Part shown: piece by piece, positions 26,470 to 36,886 of the stretch | Numbering within the stretch: position 1 is the stretch's first letter | Layout of the letters: every line of letters begins with the position of its first letter | Source of the DNA: Actinomadura rubteroloni | Lineage (GTDB): Bacteria > Actinomycetota > Actinomycetes > Streptosporangiales > Streptosporangiaceae | Assembly (NCBI RefSeq): GCF_002911665.1 | Contig: NZ_MTBP01000002.1 | Span: 1,550,001 to 1,614,000 of the forward strand | Length of the DNA stretch: 64,000 nt | Direction: 5' to 3' | Notes under the pieces: model-generated | The model's database searches: none | Seen by the model: the letters and a program-made list of their open reading frames with translations, nothing else | What the model was told of the DNA's origin: nothing | Program-made: the position numbers and the translations under genes

Positions 26470-27474
26470 TCACGGCGTGCTCGGTTCGGTCACGCCCCGG
26501 ACGTCCCGGACGTACCAGTTGCCGGATTTCTTGATCATGTCGAGCCGGTAGTCCTGCTCCAGCTCGCCGCCGCCCGCGCCGCCGCCGGTCGCCGGGACCT
26601 GCCAGGCCACGGTCGCGGTGACGACGCGCTCCCCCGGCTGGCCCTTGGGCGCGATGACGCCCCGGACCTGCACGAACGTGACCGAGCCGTTGAGCCCGGT
26701 GAGGGCGGGCCCGGCCGCGAACCGCGACAGGGACGCCTGGTCGCTCTGGGCGTAGGCGGGGAAGAACTTGGCGAGGACGGGCGTCAGCTCGTCCTCCAGG
26801 GCGGTGTCGCGGTCGCGGACGCCGCCGGCCGGCAGCGCGGCGCGGGCGGGCGGCGGCAGCAGCGCGGGCCGGGCGGACACGACCATCGCGTCGGCGCTCG
26901 CGGCGTAGACGGGCACGGCGAGCCGGAACCACTTGTCCTGGCTGCGCGCCAGCAGGGTGACGGTGCCGTTGTGGGCGTCGCGCGAGTCCACCCCGGCGAC
27001 CTGGACGGACTGGACCTGCAGCTTCCCGATCCCGTTCCACCCGAACTGCCCGTCGCCGCCGTCCGGCAGGAAGCCGCGCAACTGCGCCTCGCGGGCGGGC
27101 CCGGACTTCTGGTCGTAGTTCAGGTAGACGCCCGCGAACTGGAGCGCGAACGCGCCCGCCGCGCTCGCCGGGAAGCCCGTGCCCTTGCCGGGCGCGGCCG
27201 TGCGCTCGGCCGACGGCGTGTCGGACGCGGTGAACCGCTCGAACGGCGCCCGGACCCCGTTCACCACGATGACGATGATCAGCGCCCACAGCACGGCGCG
27301 GCCGAGCCACACCCACCACCGGCCGCCCGAGCCGCCCCACCGGCCGCCCCGGTTCCGGTCCCGGCGCGGTTCGGGCGGATCGAAGACGCCGTCGGACGGG
27401 TCGAACCCGTCCGTCCGGGACTCGTCCGCCTCGGCGGTCCTGCGGCCGTCCCGCACGGCCGACCTGCGCGCCAT
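26470..27474 (-). CDS. TcpC/VirB8-like conjugal transfer membrane protein
   Basis: A 334-residue bitopic protein. After a 60-residue acidic/basic cytosolic part comes one transmembrane helix (WLGRAVLWALIIVIVVNGVR), then two similar extracytoplasmic domains (about 110-215 and 225-330), the TcpC arrangement of paired NTF2-like/VirB8-like domains. The first has AAGAFALQFAGVYLNYD, the second ELTPVLAKFFPAYAQSD, an internal pseudo-repeat. Two adjacent ATGs occur; the second (27474) is preferred because GGAGG then lies at a workable distance. It is the promoter-proximal gene of the secretion-like operon, whose promoter should lie in 27475-27915. Confidence 0.88.
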   Translation of the reverse strand: MARRSAVRDGRRTAEADESRTDGFDPSDGVFDPPEPRRDRNRGGRWGGSGGRWWVWLGRAVLWALIIVIVVNGVRAPFERFTASDTPSAERTAAPGKGTGFPASAAGAFALQFAGVYLNYDQKSGPAREAQLRGFLPDGGDGQFGWNGIGKLQVQSVQVAGVDSRDAHNGTVTLLARSQDKWFRLAVPVYAASADAMVVSARPALLPPPARAALPAGGVRDRDTALEDELTPVLAKFFPAYAQSDQASLSRFAAGPALTGLNGSVTFVQVRGVIAPKGQPGERVVTATVAWQVPATGGGAGGGELEQDYRLDMIKKSGNWYVRDVRGVTEPSTP

Positions 27475-27915
27475 CATGCCTCCGCTCGCACCTCGCCCCG
27501 GGCCGGCGCGTCCCCGATGCCCGCTTCCGTTGGAACGGTTCGTCCGACCCCATCTCGGGCCAGACTAACCACGAACGTCAATTCTTCCAGCGCATCGCGG
27601 CAAAGCACAGCCCCGCCGCGCGGTTGTGGATAACGCATTCGATTCCGCTCTGAACAGGGAGGAGTGCCAAACGGTGACGAACCCCTTCCCCGGACTCCGA
27701 ACGACGTGCCGGGGCGGTCCGGAGACGAACGGCGCGGAGCGCCCGCGCCCCGGCCGGGACGGCGCGCCGCCGCAACCGAACACCGAGCCCTCTAGAGGAC
27801 ATTCCGGACAAGCCGTATACCGCCCCGGAATGGCATCGACGCAGGTCAGCGCCATTTCCGGACGGCACGAAAACCGGAAACCGAAACCGGATTCAAGGCA
27901 CGGCCGCAACGACCG
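27475..27915. other. Intergenic region upstream of the secretion-like operon
   Basis: A 441-base gap between the ychF stop and the tcpC start, both on the minus strand. It must hold the operon promoter and the ychF terminator, but I see neither clearly. It contains one exact DnaA-box sequence (see separate entry). The short open frames crossing it (for example 27626-27919) lack a ribosome site and natural composition. Confidence 0.5.
27625..27633 (-). promoter_or_regulatory. Single DnaA-box match
   Basis: The minus strand reads TTATCCACA, an exact match to the 9-base DnaA box, within the gap upstream of the secretion-like operon. It stands alone, so it is not an origin; a regulatory or chance site is possible. 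Confidence 0.35.
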
Positions 27916-29007
<1,092 letters not shown>

Positions 29008-29015
29008 GGCGGACC

Positions 29016-29021
29016 AGTTTA
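29016..29021 (-). promoter_or_regulatory. -10 element of ychF (leaderless)
   Basis: TAAACT on the minus strand lies eight bases before the GTG start; no ribosome site is present, consistent with transcription starting at the start codon. Confidence 0.5.
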
Positions 29022-29039
29022 GGGTCCGCCGGGCGAGGC

Positions 29040-30047
29040 TCAGGCCCCCGCGCCCCGCAGGAACTCGGCGATGTGGCGGAAGGCGGCCTTGCCCTCCGGG
29101 ATGTAGTCGGCGAAGACCGGGAAGACGTGCACCAGCCCGTCCCACTCCTGGTGGACGACGTCGACCCCGGCGGCGCGGGCGCGCGACACGGCGGTGCGGG
29201 CGTCGTCGCGCAGGATCTCGGTCGTGCTGGCCATGAACAGGGACGGCGGCAGGCCCGTCAGGTCGGCGCGGCCGGGCGCCAGCAGCGGGCTGTCGGCGAC
29301 GCCGCCGTGCGCCTCGCAGTAGGACCGTCCGGCCGACGCCAGGCGCGCGGCCGGGATGAGCGCGTCGGTGCGGGCGTTGCCGCGGTGGGACTCCGCCTCG
29401 CACAGCAGATCCGCCCACGGCGAGATGAAGAACGCGGCGCCGGACAGCCGGCGGTCCCGGTCGCGGAGCGCGAGCAGCAGGGCGAGCGCGAGGTGCCCGC
29501 CCGCCGAGTCGCCGCCGACGACGATGTCGGACGCCGCATACCCCTGGTCGAGCAGGTGCTCGTACGCGCCGAGGGCGTCGTCGAGCGCGTCGGCGGGCGT
29601 GTGCCGGGGCGCGAGCCGGTAGTCGAGCATGAGGACGGGCCGGGCCGTCGCCGCCGCGAGCCGCCACGCGAACGGCCGGTACAGGCGCGGGCCGCCGAAG
29701 AAGTAGCCGCCACCGTGCAGGTAGAGCAGGACCTTGCGCTCGTCCGGCGCCCCGGCCCGCACCCACTCGCTCGCGCCGCGCCCGAAGTCCTGCGGGGTGA
29801 ACGTCACGCCGCGCGGGACGAGCTGGAACCAGGCGGCGAGCGCGGTGGCGCGCTGGACGAGCAGCATCCCGGCGTCGCCGGGCGGCCCGTACTCCCAGAC
29901 CGTGCGCAGCCCGACGCGGATCGCGCGGGCGGCGGCGCGGGCGCGGGCCGTGGGCGGCATGCCCGGCTCCAGCGCGAGCGTCCGCGCGACGCGCCGCTGG
30001 GCGGGCGTGGTCGCGACGGGACGGATCCGGGACGACGTGACGGCCAT
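29040..30047 (-). CDS. Alpha/beta hydrolase, hormone-sensitive-lipase family
   Basis: A 335-residue carboxylesterase/lipase-like enzyme. It has the HSL oxyanion-hole motif YLHGGGYFFGG (about residue 137), the nucleophile elbow GGDSAGG (about 206), an Asp-containing segment before DGLVHVFPVF, and the catalytic His there, completing the Ser-Asp-His triad. The start at 30047 is preferred because GGAGG lies five bases upstream; the longer frame adds 23 unconserved residues. Substrates of this family are short-chain acyl esters. It follows ychF by 33 bases and is divergent from rmuC. Confidence 0.92.
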   Translation of the reverse strand: MAVTSSRIRPVATTPAQRRVARTLALEPGMPPTARARAAARAIRVGLRTVWEYGPPGDAGMLLVQRATALAAWFQLVPRGVTFTPQDFGRGASEWVRAGAPDERKVLLYLHGGGYFFGGPRLYRPFAWRLAAATARPVLMLDYRLAPRHTPADALDDALGAYEHLLDQGYAASDIVVGGDSAGGHLALALLLALRDRDRRLSGAAFFISPWADLLCEAESHRGNARTDALIPAARLASAGRSYCEAHGGVADSPLLAPGRADLTGLPPSLFMASTTEILRDDARTAVSRARAAGVDVVHQEWDGLVHVFPVFADYIPEGKAAFRHIAEFLRGAGA

Positions 30048-30184
30048 GGCGCCTCCAACCGAGAAACTGAACGGCATTCTGTACTCTATGCGAGCCAATT
30101 GGACGCCAGGTCTCATGAACCGCCTCCGTCACATCCCGGCGCGTCGCGTCCGTCCCGTCCCGCGCCCGCTGTCACGATGAGCGG

Positions 30185-31462
30185 ATGGATGTCGGGCTGT
30201 TCGTCGCGCTGCTCGTCGGGGCCGCCTTCGGCACGGCGCTCGGCTACGCCGTCGCGACCGGGCGCCAGGGGCCGTTGATCGCCCGCGCCCGCAGCGCCGA
30301 GGAGAAGCTCGCCTACGCCGAGGAGCGGCTGGCCGAGCGCTTCGAGGCGCTGTCGGCCAAGGCCCTGGACGCGAGCAACCAGCGGTTCCTGGAGCTGGCC
30401 GACACGCGGCTGAAGGCGGCCGGGGCCGAGGCGGCGGGCGACCTGGACCGGCGCCGCACGGCCGTCGAGCACCTGGTGGCGCCGCTGCGCGACACGCTCG
30501 CCCGCGTCGAGGAGCAGTTGCGCGAGGTCGAGACGGGCCGCCGCGAGTCCCACGCGATGCTGGCCAAGCAGGTCGAGTTCGTCCGCCGCAGCTCCGAGGA
30601 ACTGCGCGGGGAGACCCGGACGCTCGTCCGGGCGCTGCAACGCCCCGAGGCGCGCGGCCGGTGGGGCGAACTCCAGCTCCGCCGCGTCGTCGAGCTGGCC
30701 GGGATGGCGCACCACTGCGACTTCGACGAGCAGGCGAGCGCGCGGACCGCCGACGGCGTCGTCCGCCCCGACCTGGTCGTCCGGCTGGCGGGCGGCAAGA
30801 ACATCGTGGTCGACTCCAAGGTGTCGCTGGCCGCCTACCTGGACGCCGCCGCGTCCGACGACCCCGCCCGCGAGCGCGACCGCCTCGACGCCCACGCCCG
30901 CCACATCCGCGACCACGTCGACCGGCTCGCCGCCAAGGAGTACTGGCGGGCGTTCAGCCCGACGCCGGAGTTCGTCGTGCTGTTCGTCCCCGGCGAGGCG
31001 TTCCTGGCGCCCGCGCTGGACCGCGACCCCGGGCTGCTGGAGTACGCGCTGCGCCGCCGCGTCCACCTCGCGACGCCGACGACGCTCATCACGATGCTGC
31101 GGACGGCGTCCTACGCGTGGCAGCAGGCCGCGCTGTCCCGCAACGCCCGCGCGGTGTTCGAGCTGGGCCGCGAACTGTACGACCGGCTGGGCGCGATGGG
31201 CCGCAGCATGGACGAGCTGGGACGCGGCCTCACCACCGCCATCAAGTCCTACAACCGGACGGTCGGCTCGCTGGAGACGCGGGTGCTCGTCACCGCGCGG
31301 CGCCTCAACGACCTCGGCGTGGTGGACGCCCCCCTGGACGGCCCCGCACCGGTCGAGGACGCCCCGCGCGCCCTGTCGGCCGCCGAGCTGACCGGGGACC
31401 CGGCGGTCTCCACCGGACGGACCATTCCCGAGCAAGGCGATCGGCGGGAGAATCGAGGATGA
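30185..31462 (+). CDS. rmuC: DNA recombination protein RmuC
   Basis: A 425-residue protein with an N-terminal transmembrane helix (GLFVALLVGAAFGTALGYAVA), a long coiled coil (about 30-150) and the RmuC nuclease-like core (about 155-350) with GRWGELQLRRVVELAGM, RPDLVVRLAGGKNIVVDSKV and FVVLFVPGEAFL. The PD-(D/E)XK-like residues are in PDLVVRL and DSKV. In E. coli RmuC limits inversions at short inverted repeats. In this genome inverted-repeat elements lie only 9 kb away, which makes the protein relevant, though no link is shown. Its stop overlaps the next ATG by four bases. Confidence 0.94.
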   Translation: MDVGLFVALLVGAAFGTALGYAVATGRQGPLIARARSAEEKLAYAEERLAERFEALSAKALDASNQRFLELADTRLKAAGAEAAGDLDRRRTAVEHLVAPLRDTLARVEEQLREVETGRRESHAMLAKQVEFVRRSSEELRGETRTLVRALQRPEARGRWGELQLRRVVELAGMAHHCDFDEQASARTADGVVRPDLVVRLAGGKNIVVDSKVSLAAYLDAAASDDPARERDRLDAHARHIRDHVDRLAAKEYWRAFSPTPEFVVLFVPGEAFLAPALDRDPGLLEYALRRRVHLATPTTLITMLRTASYAWQQAALSRNARAVFELGRELYDRLGAMGRSMDELGRGLTTAIKSYNRTVGSLETRVLVTARRLNDLGVVDAPLDGPAPVEDAPRALSAAELTGDPAVSTGRTIPEQGDRRENRG

Positions 31463-32034
31463 CGGCACCGACGGCGGACCGCGCCTCCGGCGACTCCGGG
31501 GCGACCGGAGGAGGACGCGTGCGGGCGAGCGACGGCGGGAGTCCCGCGCGCCGGGCGGTCGCGCTCACCGGGCGCGGCGGCATCGTGGCGATCTACGCGG
31601 CGGCGCTGGCCGGCGCGCTGCTCGCCGACGGGACGGGCCTGCTCGCGGGCCTCGGCTTCCTGCTGGGCTGCGCGCTGGCGGCGCTGCTGACGCGTCCGGC
31701 GGACCTGCTGACGCTGGCGGTGAGCCCGCCCGTGGTGTTCCTCGCGGCGACGGCGACGGCGGCGGTCGTGCTGAACGCGGGCGAGGACGCGCCGCTGCGC
31801 GCGATCGCGGTGGCGCTGCTGACCGCGCTGGCGGCGACGGCGCCGTGGCTGTTCGCCGGGACGGTGCTCGTCCTCGCCGTCGGGGTGCCGCGCGGCCTGC
31901 TGCTCCAGTTCCGCGAGCTGCGCAAGCGGCTGGCCGGGCTGCGGCTGTTCCACGAGGAGGAGAACGCCGACCCGGTGCGCTGGGACGACTCCCGCCGCCG
32001 CGAGCCGCCGTCCCACCACGCCGAGGTCGACTGA
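31459..32034 (+). CDS. DUF6542 membrane protein
   Basis: A 191-residue protein starting at an ATG that overlaps the rmuC stop. Residues 1-35 are polar. Four hydrophobic helices follow (IVAIYAAALAGALLADGTGL, LGFLLGCALAALL, PVVFLAATATAAVVL and WLFAGTVLVLAVGVP), then a basic cytosolic tail RELRKRLAGLRLF. This matches the DUF6542 proteins found beside ispH in many actinobacteria (Rv1111c-like by position). Function unknown. It converges on ispH with only four bases between. Confidence 0.85.
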   Translation: MTAPTADRASGDSGATGGGRVRASDGGSPARRAVALTGRGGIVAIYAAALAGALLADGTGLLAGLGFLLGCALAALLTRPADLLTLAVSPPVVFLAATATAAVVLNAGEDAPLRAIAVALLTALAATAPWLFAGTVLVLAVGVPRGLLLQFRELRKRLAGLRLFHEEENADPVRWDDSRRREPPSHHAEVD

Positions 32035-32038
32035 GCGG

Positions 32039-33019
32039 TCAGCCCGTCGAGACGATCGGGAGCGGGGCGCGCAGGTCGCGGCGCAGCTCCTTGGGCAGCG
32101 AGAACCGCACGTGCTCCTGGACGGGCTCGACCTCCTCGACCGTCCCGAAGCCGCGGTCGCGCAGCCAGGCCAGGACGTCCTGGACCAACTCGTCCGGCAC
32201 GGACGCGCCGCTCGTCACGCCGACCGTGGTGACGCCCTCCAGCCAGGCCGGGTCGATCTGGTCGGCGTAGTCCACCAGGCGGGCGTCGTCGGCGCCGTGC
32301 TCCTTGGCGACCTCGACCAGCCGCACCGAGTTGGACGAGTTCCGCGAGCCCACCACGATGACGAACTGGGCCTGCGCCGCCATCTCCTTCACCGCGACCT
32401 GCCGGTTCTGGGTGGCGTAGCAGATGTCGTCGGACGGCGGGTCGAGCAGGTTCGGGAACCGCTCGCGCAGCTTCTCGACGGTCGCGATGGTCTCGCTGAC
32501 CGACAGCGTGGTCTGCGACAGCCACGCCACCTTGTCGGGGTCGCGGACCTGGACGTTGGCGACGTCGCCGGGGCCGTCCACCAGGTGGATGTGGTCGGGC
32601 GCCTCGCCGGTCGTCCCGATGACCTCCTCGTGGCCCTCGTGCCCGATGAGCAGGATGTCGTAGTCCTGCTCGGCGAACCGGACGGCCTCCTTGTGGACCT
32701 TGGTGACGAGCGGGCACGTCGCGTCGATCGTGCGCAGGCTCAGCCCGGCGGCCTCCTCGTGGACGACCGGCGCGACCCCGTGCGCGGAGAACACGACGAT
32801 GGCACCCTCGGGGACCTCCTCGGTCTCGTCCACGAAGATCGCGCCCTGCTCCTCCAGCGTCCGGACGACGTGGACGTTGTGGACGATCTGCTTGCGGACG
32901 TAGATCGGCGCGCCGTACTTCTCCAGCGCGACCTCGACCGTCTGGACGGCCCGGTCGACGCCGGCGCAGTAGCCGCGCGGCTTGGCGAGAAGGACACGGC
33001 GCTCGGTCGTGGAGGTCAT
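32039..33019 (-). CDS. ispH: 4-hydroxy-3-methylbut-2-enyl diphosphate reductase
   Basis: A 326-residue enzyme for the last step of the MEP pathway, converting HMBPP to IPP and DMAPP with a 4Fe-4S cluster. The three cluster cysteines are Cys18 ([11 protein letters not shown]), the Cys in [11 protein letters not shown] (about 103) and the Cys in [11 protein letters not shown] (about 201). [15 protein letters not shown] and TSGASVPD, which line the substrate site, are present. The ATG at 33019 has no ribosome site but a TACGAT box seven bases upstream, indicating a leaderless mRNA. It supplies isoprenoids for the cis-prenyl synthase at 53903 and others. Confidence 0.97.
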   Translation of the reverse strand: MTSTTERRVLLAKPRGYCAGVDRAVQTVEVALEKYGAPIYVRKQIVHNVHVVRTLEEQGAIFVDETEEVPEGAIVVFSAHGVAPVVHEEAAGLSLRTIDATCPLVTKVHKEAVRFAEQDYDILLIGHEGHEEVIGTTGEAPDHIHLVDGPGDVANVQVRDPDKVAWLSQTTLSVSETIATVEKLRERFPNLLDPPSDDICYATQNRQVAVKEMAAQAQFVIVVGSRNSSNSVRLVEVAKEHGADDARLVDYADQIDPAWLEGVTTVGVTSGASVPDELVQDVLAWLRDRGFGTVEEVEPVQEHVRFSLPKELRRDLRAPLPIVSTG

Positions 33020-33026
33020 GCCCCCC

Positions 33027-33032
33027 ATCGTA
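33027..33032 (-). promoter_or_regulatory. -10 element of ispH (leaderless)
   Basis: TACGAT on the minus strand followed by GGGGGGC and the ATG; the seven-base gap equals a normal -10 to start distance. Confidence 0.55.
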
Positions 33033-33259
33033 CGGAACGCCCTGCGGCGCCCGTGCGGGCGACGCCGTCCCGGACCCGCCGCGCGACGCGGGCAAAGCAC
33101 AGGTGAAGCCCGCATATGTGACCCAGCGCACGTACAGTCCGGCCAGAAACCCGTTGACCCGGGGTGACCATGCTCCCGCCGATGAGGCAGAGTTGTGGAC
33201 GGAGAGATGACGTCGTCCGTACAGCCCGGTACCGACGGGACGGCGAGGAGGGAAGACCG

Positions 33260-33964
33260 ATGACGAGATCGCCGCGTCGCATCAAGCAGGTGCGCGACAC
33301 CGTGGGCGAGCAGTTCCGTGACCTGCCCCTGCACGCGGTCCGGCTGGCGATGTTCGGCGTCGGCCGCGCCCTGCTCCTCAGCGACCGTGTCACGCAGGAC
33401 TACAAGGAGATCACCGAGGGCGGCGGCGTCCGCCCGGTGCTCGGCCGGCTGCGCGGGGACGTGCAGCACACGGCCGGGAAGGTCGTCGGGCAGGTGACGC
33501 AGCGGGTGCGCGGCGGCGAGGACGAGAGCGAGCCCGCCCCGGCCCGCCGTCCGGCGCCCCGCCCCGACGAGCGGGAGATCGCCGTCGGCAAGCCCGGCGC
33601 CGCGCCCGCCGCCAAGCCCGCCCCGGAACCGGGGAACGAGGCCGCGCCGCGTCCGGCTCCCAAGCCGACGCCGTCGCCGAGCCCGGTTCCCGAGCCGGGG
33701 ACGGAGGTGGAGCCCGCCCCGTCCGCCGAGGTGGAGCCCGCGCCGCCGGCCGCCGTCGAGGAGTCGGGCCGGGGCATCGCCTCCGCCGACCTGCCGGTGC
33801 CCGACTACGATGCGGCGACGATCCCGCAGCTCCGCGCCCGGCTGCGCGGCCTGTCGGTGGAGCAGGTGAAGCTGCTGCGCGAGTACGAGCGCACGCACGC
33901 GGCCCGGCCGGACGTCGTCCGCATGTACGAGAACCGGATCATCAAGCTCAACGGCCAGGGCTGA
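33260..33964 (+). CDS. Conserved actinobacterial protein next to ispH (Rv1109c-like by position)
   Basis: A 234-residue protein. Residues 1-70 are an amphipathic helical region with [26 protein letters not shown], residues 90-180 are a Pro/Ala/Glu-rich disordered linker, and residues 190-234 form a conserved helical end ([27 protein letters not shown], then MYENRIIKL). Genes in this position divergent from ispH are annotated in some mycobacteria as lipid-droplet-associated; I cannot verify that role here. GGAGGGAAG precedes the ATG at 33260, which I chose over a longer frame from 33164. The last 17 bases overlap the convergent MFS gene. Confidence 0.8.
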   Translation: MTRSPRRIKQVRDTVGEQFRDLPLHAVRLAMFGVGRALLLSDRVTQDYKEITEGGGVRPVLGRLRGDVQHTAGKVVGQVTQRVRGGEDESEPAPARRPAPRPDEREIAVGKPGAAPAAKPAPEPGNEAAPRPAPKPTPSPSPVPEPGTEVEPAPSAEVEPAPPAAVEESGRGIASADLPVPDYDAATIPQLRARLRGLSVEQVKLLREYERTHAARPDVVRMYENRIIKLNGQG

Positions 33965-35159
33965 CGGCCGGGACGTCGCGGAACGCGTGGTCCACGTCCA
34001 CGCGTTCCAGCGCCGTCAGGTGGTGCCGCCGGACGGCCAGGACACCGATCGCCGCCGCACAGCACGTCGCGCCCACCACGTAGGGCACCGAGGCGTTCAG
34101 GTGCTCGGCGAGCTTGGTCGCGGCGTAGGGCGCGACGGCGCCGCCGAGCCAGCGGACGAAGTTGTACCCGGCCGACGCGACGGGCCGGGGGCTGTCGGAC
34201 ACCTCCATCGCGGCCTCGGTGTACGCGGTGTTGTTCATGCCGATCGGGATCCCGGACAGGATCGTGCAGGCGACGATCCCGCCGTGCCCGAAGACGGCGA
34301 GCCCGAGCTGGAACACGGCGAGCAGGACGAGCGCCGCGTACATGACATGGATCGTTCCAAGCCGCCGCTGGAGCCGGGGCGCGACGAACACCGACGACAG
34401 CGCCACCAGCACGCCCCAGCCGAAGAAGACCAGGCCGATGCCGTGCGCGTCCATGTCCAGGACGAACGGCGTGAACGCCAGCACCGTGAAGAACGCATAG
34501 TTGTAGAACAGGGCGCTGAAGGCCGTCGTGGACAGCCCGCCGTGCCGCAGCGCGCGGATCGGCGCCGTCAGCGACGTCTTCTCCGCCGGGCGCGGCATCC
34601 GGCGCAGCAGCGTCGTGATCAGCAGGAAGCCGATCGCCATGAGCGCGGCGGTGCCGAAGAACGGGTACCGCCAGTTCATGTCGCCGAGCAGGGCGCCGGC
34701 GAGCGGGCCGAGCGAGATCCCGAGCCCGAGCGCGGCCTCGTAGAGGATGATCGCCGACTCGGCGCCGCCGCTGGCCGCGCCGACGATCACCGCGAGCGCG
34801 GTGGCGACGAACAGCGCGTTGCCGAGGCCCCAGCCCGCGCGGAAGCCGACGAGCTGGCCGACCGTGTCGGACGTCCCGGCGAGCGCGGCGAACACGACGA
34901 CGAGCGCGAGCCCGATCAGCAGCGTCCGCTTGCCGCCGATGCGGCTGGACACCCAGCCGGTGACGAGCATCGCGACGGCCGTGATCAGGAAGTAGCTGGT
35001 GAACAGCAGCGACACCTGGTTGGGCGACGCTTCCAGGTTCTTGGCGATCGCCGGGAGGATGGGATCGACCAGGCCGATGCCCATGAACGCGACGACGGCC
35101 GCGAACGCGGTGGCCCACACCGACAGCGGCTGGCGCAGCAGGGACGACTGGACGTGCAT
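33948..35159 (-). CDS. MFS drug-efflux type transporter
   Basis: A 403-residue major facilitator with twelve predicted helices. Motif C-like sequences ([19 protein letters not shown] in helix 1 and [15 protein letters not shown] in helix 5) and the motif A-like loop [19 protein letters not shown] place it with drug:H+ antiporters (DHA1). It lies 13 bases downstream of a MarR regulator in the same direction and the ATG has AAAGGACGG upstream, so it is the obvious target of that regulator. The substrate is unknown. Confidence 0.92.
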   Translation of the reverse strand: MHVQSSLLRQPLSVWATAFAAVVAFMGIGLVDPILPAIAKNLEASPNQVSLLFTSYFLITAVAMLVTGWVSSRIGGKRTLLIGLALVVVFAALAGTSDTVGQLVGFRAGWGLGNALFVATALAVIVGAASGGAESAIILYEAALGLGISLGPLAGALLGDMNWRYPFFGTAALMAIGFLLITTLLRRMPRPAEKTSLTAPIRALRHGGLSTTAFSALFYNYAFFTVLAFTPFVLDMDAHGIGLVFFGWGVLVALSSVFVAPRLQRRLGTIHVMYAALVLLAVFQLGLAVFGHGGIVACTILSGIPIGMNNTAYTEAAMEVSDSPRPVASAGYNFVRWLGGAVAPYAATKLAEHLNASVPYVVGATCCAAAIGVLAVRRHHLTALERVDVDHAFRDVPAVSPGR

Positions 35160-35172
35160 GGAAACCGTCCTT

Positions 35173-35589
35173 TCAGGGGGTGAACAGGCGGCCGAGCGCG
35201 GGCAGGGCCGCCGCGAGGGCGTCCCGGTCGGCGGCGGAGAGGGCCGCGACGCGCTCGGCGAGGAGGGCGACGCGCCGCTCGCGGGCGTCGCGCAGGCCGT
35301 CCCGGCCGCGGGGGGTCAGCTCGACGGTGACGACGCGGGCGTCGGCGCCGTCGCGGCCCCGGACGACCCGGCCGTCGCGTTCGAGCCGGTTGACCTGCGC
35401 GGTCATGGTCGGGAGGCGGACGCCGTGCTCGGCGGCCAGATCGGTCATCCGGCGCGGACCGTCCGCCAGGGACCCGAGCACCGACGTCTGCTGGCTGGTG
35501 ATCTCCTGGTCGGCGGTGATGCGCCGGAGCGTGAGCACCATGTCGCGCAGGCGCCGGTTGAGGGTCTCGGCGATCTCGCGGTCGGTCAC
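35173..35589 (-). CDS. MarR-family transcriptional regulator
   Basis: A 138-residue winged-helix repressor. The recognition region is RRMTDLAAEHGVRLPTMTAQVNRLERDG followed by the wing segment RVVRGRDGADARVVTVELTPRG, with the typical DxR of the family. The GTG start has GAGGAGAGG upstream. It heads a two-gene operon with the MFS transporter. A double palindrome in the divergent promoter region (35611-35637) is its likely operator, so it probably represses itself and the transporter until a ligand binds. Confidence 0.93.
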   Translation of the reverse strand: MTDREIAETLNRRLRDMVLTLRRITADQEITSQQTSVLGSLADGPRRMTDLAAEHGVRLPTMTAQVNRLERDGRVVRGRDGADARVVTVELTPRGRDGLRDARERRVALLAERVAALSAADRDALAAALPALGRLFTP

Positions 35590-35610
35590 GGGCCTCTCCT
35601 CGTCATTTAC

Positions 35611-35637
35611 TTAGCCATACTAACTTAGCTCGACTAA
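35611..35637. promoter_or_regulatory. Double palindromic operator, probably for the MarR regulator
   Basis: TTAGCCATACTAA (35611-35623) and TTAGCTCGACTAA (35625-35637) are two TTAG-N5-CTAA palindromes 14 bases apart in an AT-rich patch between marR and xseA. Two dimers could bind here. The site is 22 bases upstream of the MarR start codon. Confidence 0.7.
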
Positions 35638-35651
35638 CTTTCCAAACGACC

Positions 35652-35657
35652 TAGGGT
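35652..35657 (+). promoter_or_regulatory. -10 element of xseA (leaderless)
   Basis: TAGGGT followed by seven bases and the ATG at 35665. It decides the start: the GTG at 35656 lies inside the promoter element. Confidence 0.6.
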
Positions 35658-35664
35658 GGGGCGC

Positions 35665-36876
35665 ATGGCGATGGAGACGACGGCGGAGTCGCCGGTGCCC
35701 GTCCGGACGGTCCTCCAGGCGGTCGGCGGCTGGATCGGACGGCTCGGCCGCATCTGGGTCGAAGGCCAGATCACCGACCTCAACGCCCGGGGCGGGACGG
35801 TCTACGTGACCTTGCGGGACCCGGTCGCGAACATGTCCGTCCGGGTCGTCGGGCCGCGCGCGGTGTTCGAGGCGGCGGGCCCGGCGGTGGCGGACGGGGC
35901 GCGCGTCGTCGTCCACGCCAAGCCGGACTTCTGGATCAACCGGGGGACGTTCTCGCTCAGCGCGATCGAGGTGCGGCCGGTCGGCGTCGGCGAGCTGCTG
36001 GCCCGGCTGGAACGGCTCAAGCAGGTGCTCGCGGCCGAGGGACTGTTCCGTCCGGAGCGCAAACGGCCGCTGCCGTTCCTGCCGGGCAAGATCGGGCTCA
36101 TCTGCGGGCGCGACTCCGACGCCGAGCACGACGTCCTGCGCAACGCGCGGCGGCGCTGGCCGGCCGTGGCGTTCGCGGTGCGGAACACGGCCGTCCAGGG
36201 GACGCACGCCGTCCGGGAGGTCCTGGAGGCGCTGCGCGAGCTGGACGCCGACCCCGAGATCGAGGTGATCGTCATCGCGCGGGGCGGCGGCTCGATGGAG
36301 GATCTGCTGGCGTTCTCCGACGAGGCCCTGGTCCGCGCGGTCGCGGCGGCGCGGACGCCGGTGGTCAGCGCGATCGGGCACGAGCAGGACAGCCCGCTGC
36401 TGGACCTCGTCGCGGACGTCCGGGCGTCCACCCCGACCGACGCGGCCAAGCGGACGGTCCCGGACGTGCGCGAGCAGATCCAGCTCGTCCGCCAGCTCCG
36501 CGACCGGGGCCGCCGGGTCATCGCGGGCGGGCTGGAGCGGGAGACGGCATGGCTGCGCGGGATGCGGTCGCGGCCCGCGCTGGCCGACCCGGTGCGGGAG
36601 ATCGAGCGGCAGTCCGAGCAGGTCGCGGCGCTGCGCGACCGGACGCGGCGGTGCCTGGACGGGGCGCTGCACCGCGCGTCCGACGAACTGTCCCACACCC
36701 GGGCGCGCCTGCTGGCCCTCTCCCCCGCCGCGACGCTGCGCCGGGGCTATGCGATCGTGCAGCGCGACGACGACGGGATCGTCCGGGCCGCGTCGGACGT
36801 GGCGGCGGGCGACCGGCTGCTGGTCCGGCTCGCGGACGGGCGCATCGCGGTCACCGTCGCGCCGGACACGCCCTAG
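35665..36876 (+). CDS. xseA: Exodeoxyribonuclease VII large subunit
   Basis: A 403-residue catalytic subunit that with XseB degrades single-stranded DNA from either end. It has an N-terminal OB-fold DNA-binding domain (about 12-115; [22 protein letters not shown]), the catalytic region with [34 protein letters not shown] and [27 protein letters not shown], then a coiled coil and the C-terminal [11 protein letters not shown] segment. Length is usual for actinobacteria. Its stop codon is part of the promoter of xseB. Confidence 0.96.
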   Translation: MAMETTAESPVPVRTVLQAVGGWIGRLGRIWVEGQITDLNARGGTVYVTLRDPVANMSVRVVGPRAVFEAAGPAVADGARVVVHAKPDFWINRGTFSLSAIEVRPVGVGELLARLERLKQVLAAEGLFRPERKRPLPFLPGKIGLICGRDSDAEHDVLRNARRRWPAVAFAVRNTAVQGTHAVREVLEALRELDADPEIEVIVIARGGGSMEDLLAFSDEALVRAVAAARTPVVSAIGHEQDSPLLDLVADVRASTPTDAAKRTVPDVREQIQLVRQLRDRGRRVIAGGLERETAWLRGMRSRPALADPVREIERQSEQVAALRDRTRRCLDGALHRASDELSHTRARLLALSPAATLRRGYAIVQRDDDGIVRAASDVAAGDRLLVRLADGRIAVTVAPDTP

Positions 36877-36879
36877 GGT
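36874..36879 (+). promoter_or_regulatory. -10 element of xseB (leaderless)
   Basis: TAGGGT-GGGGCAC-GTG repeats the xseA arrangement almost base for base (TAGGGT-GGGGCGC-ATG). The xseA stop codon TAG is the first half of this box. Confidence 0.55.
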
Positions 36880-36886
36880 GGGGCAC

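Noticed and set aside
15278..27474. Integrative conjugative element
   Set aside because: No integrase, relaxase, coupling protein, replication gene, tRNA or flanking direct repeats were found inside the window; kept as a secretion-like locus.
27625..27633. DnaA box as part of a replication origin
   Set aside because: A single box, with no dnaA/dnaN nearby and no AT-rich unwinding region.
33164..33259. Upstream extension of the Rv1109c-like gene
   Set aside because: The extra 32 codons overlap the divergent promoter region and a strong ribosome site precedes the ATG at 33260.
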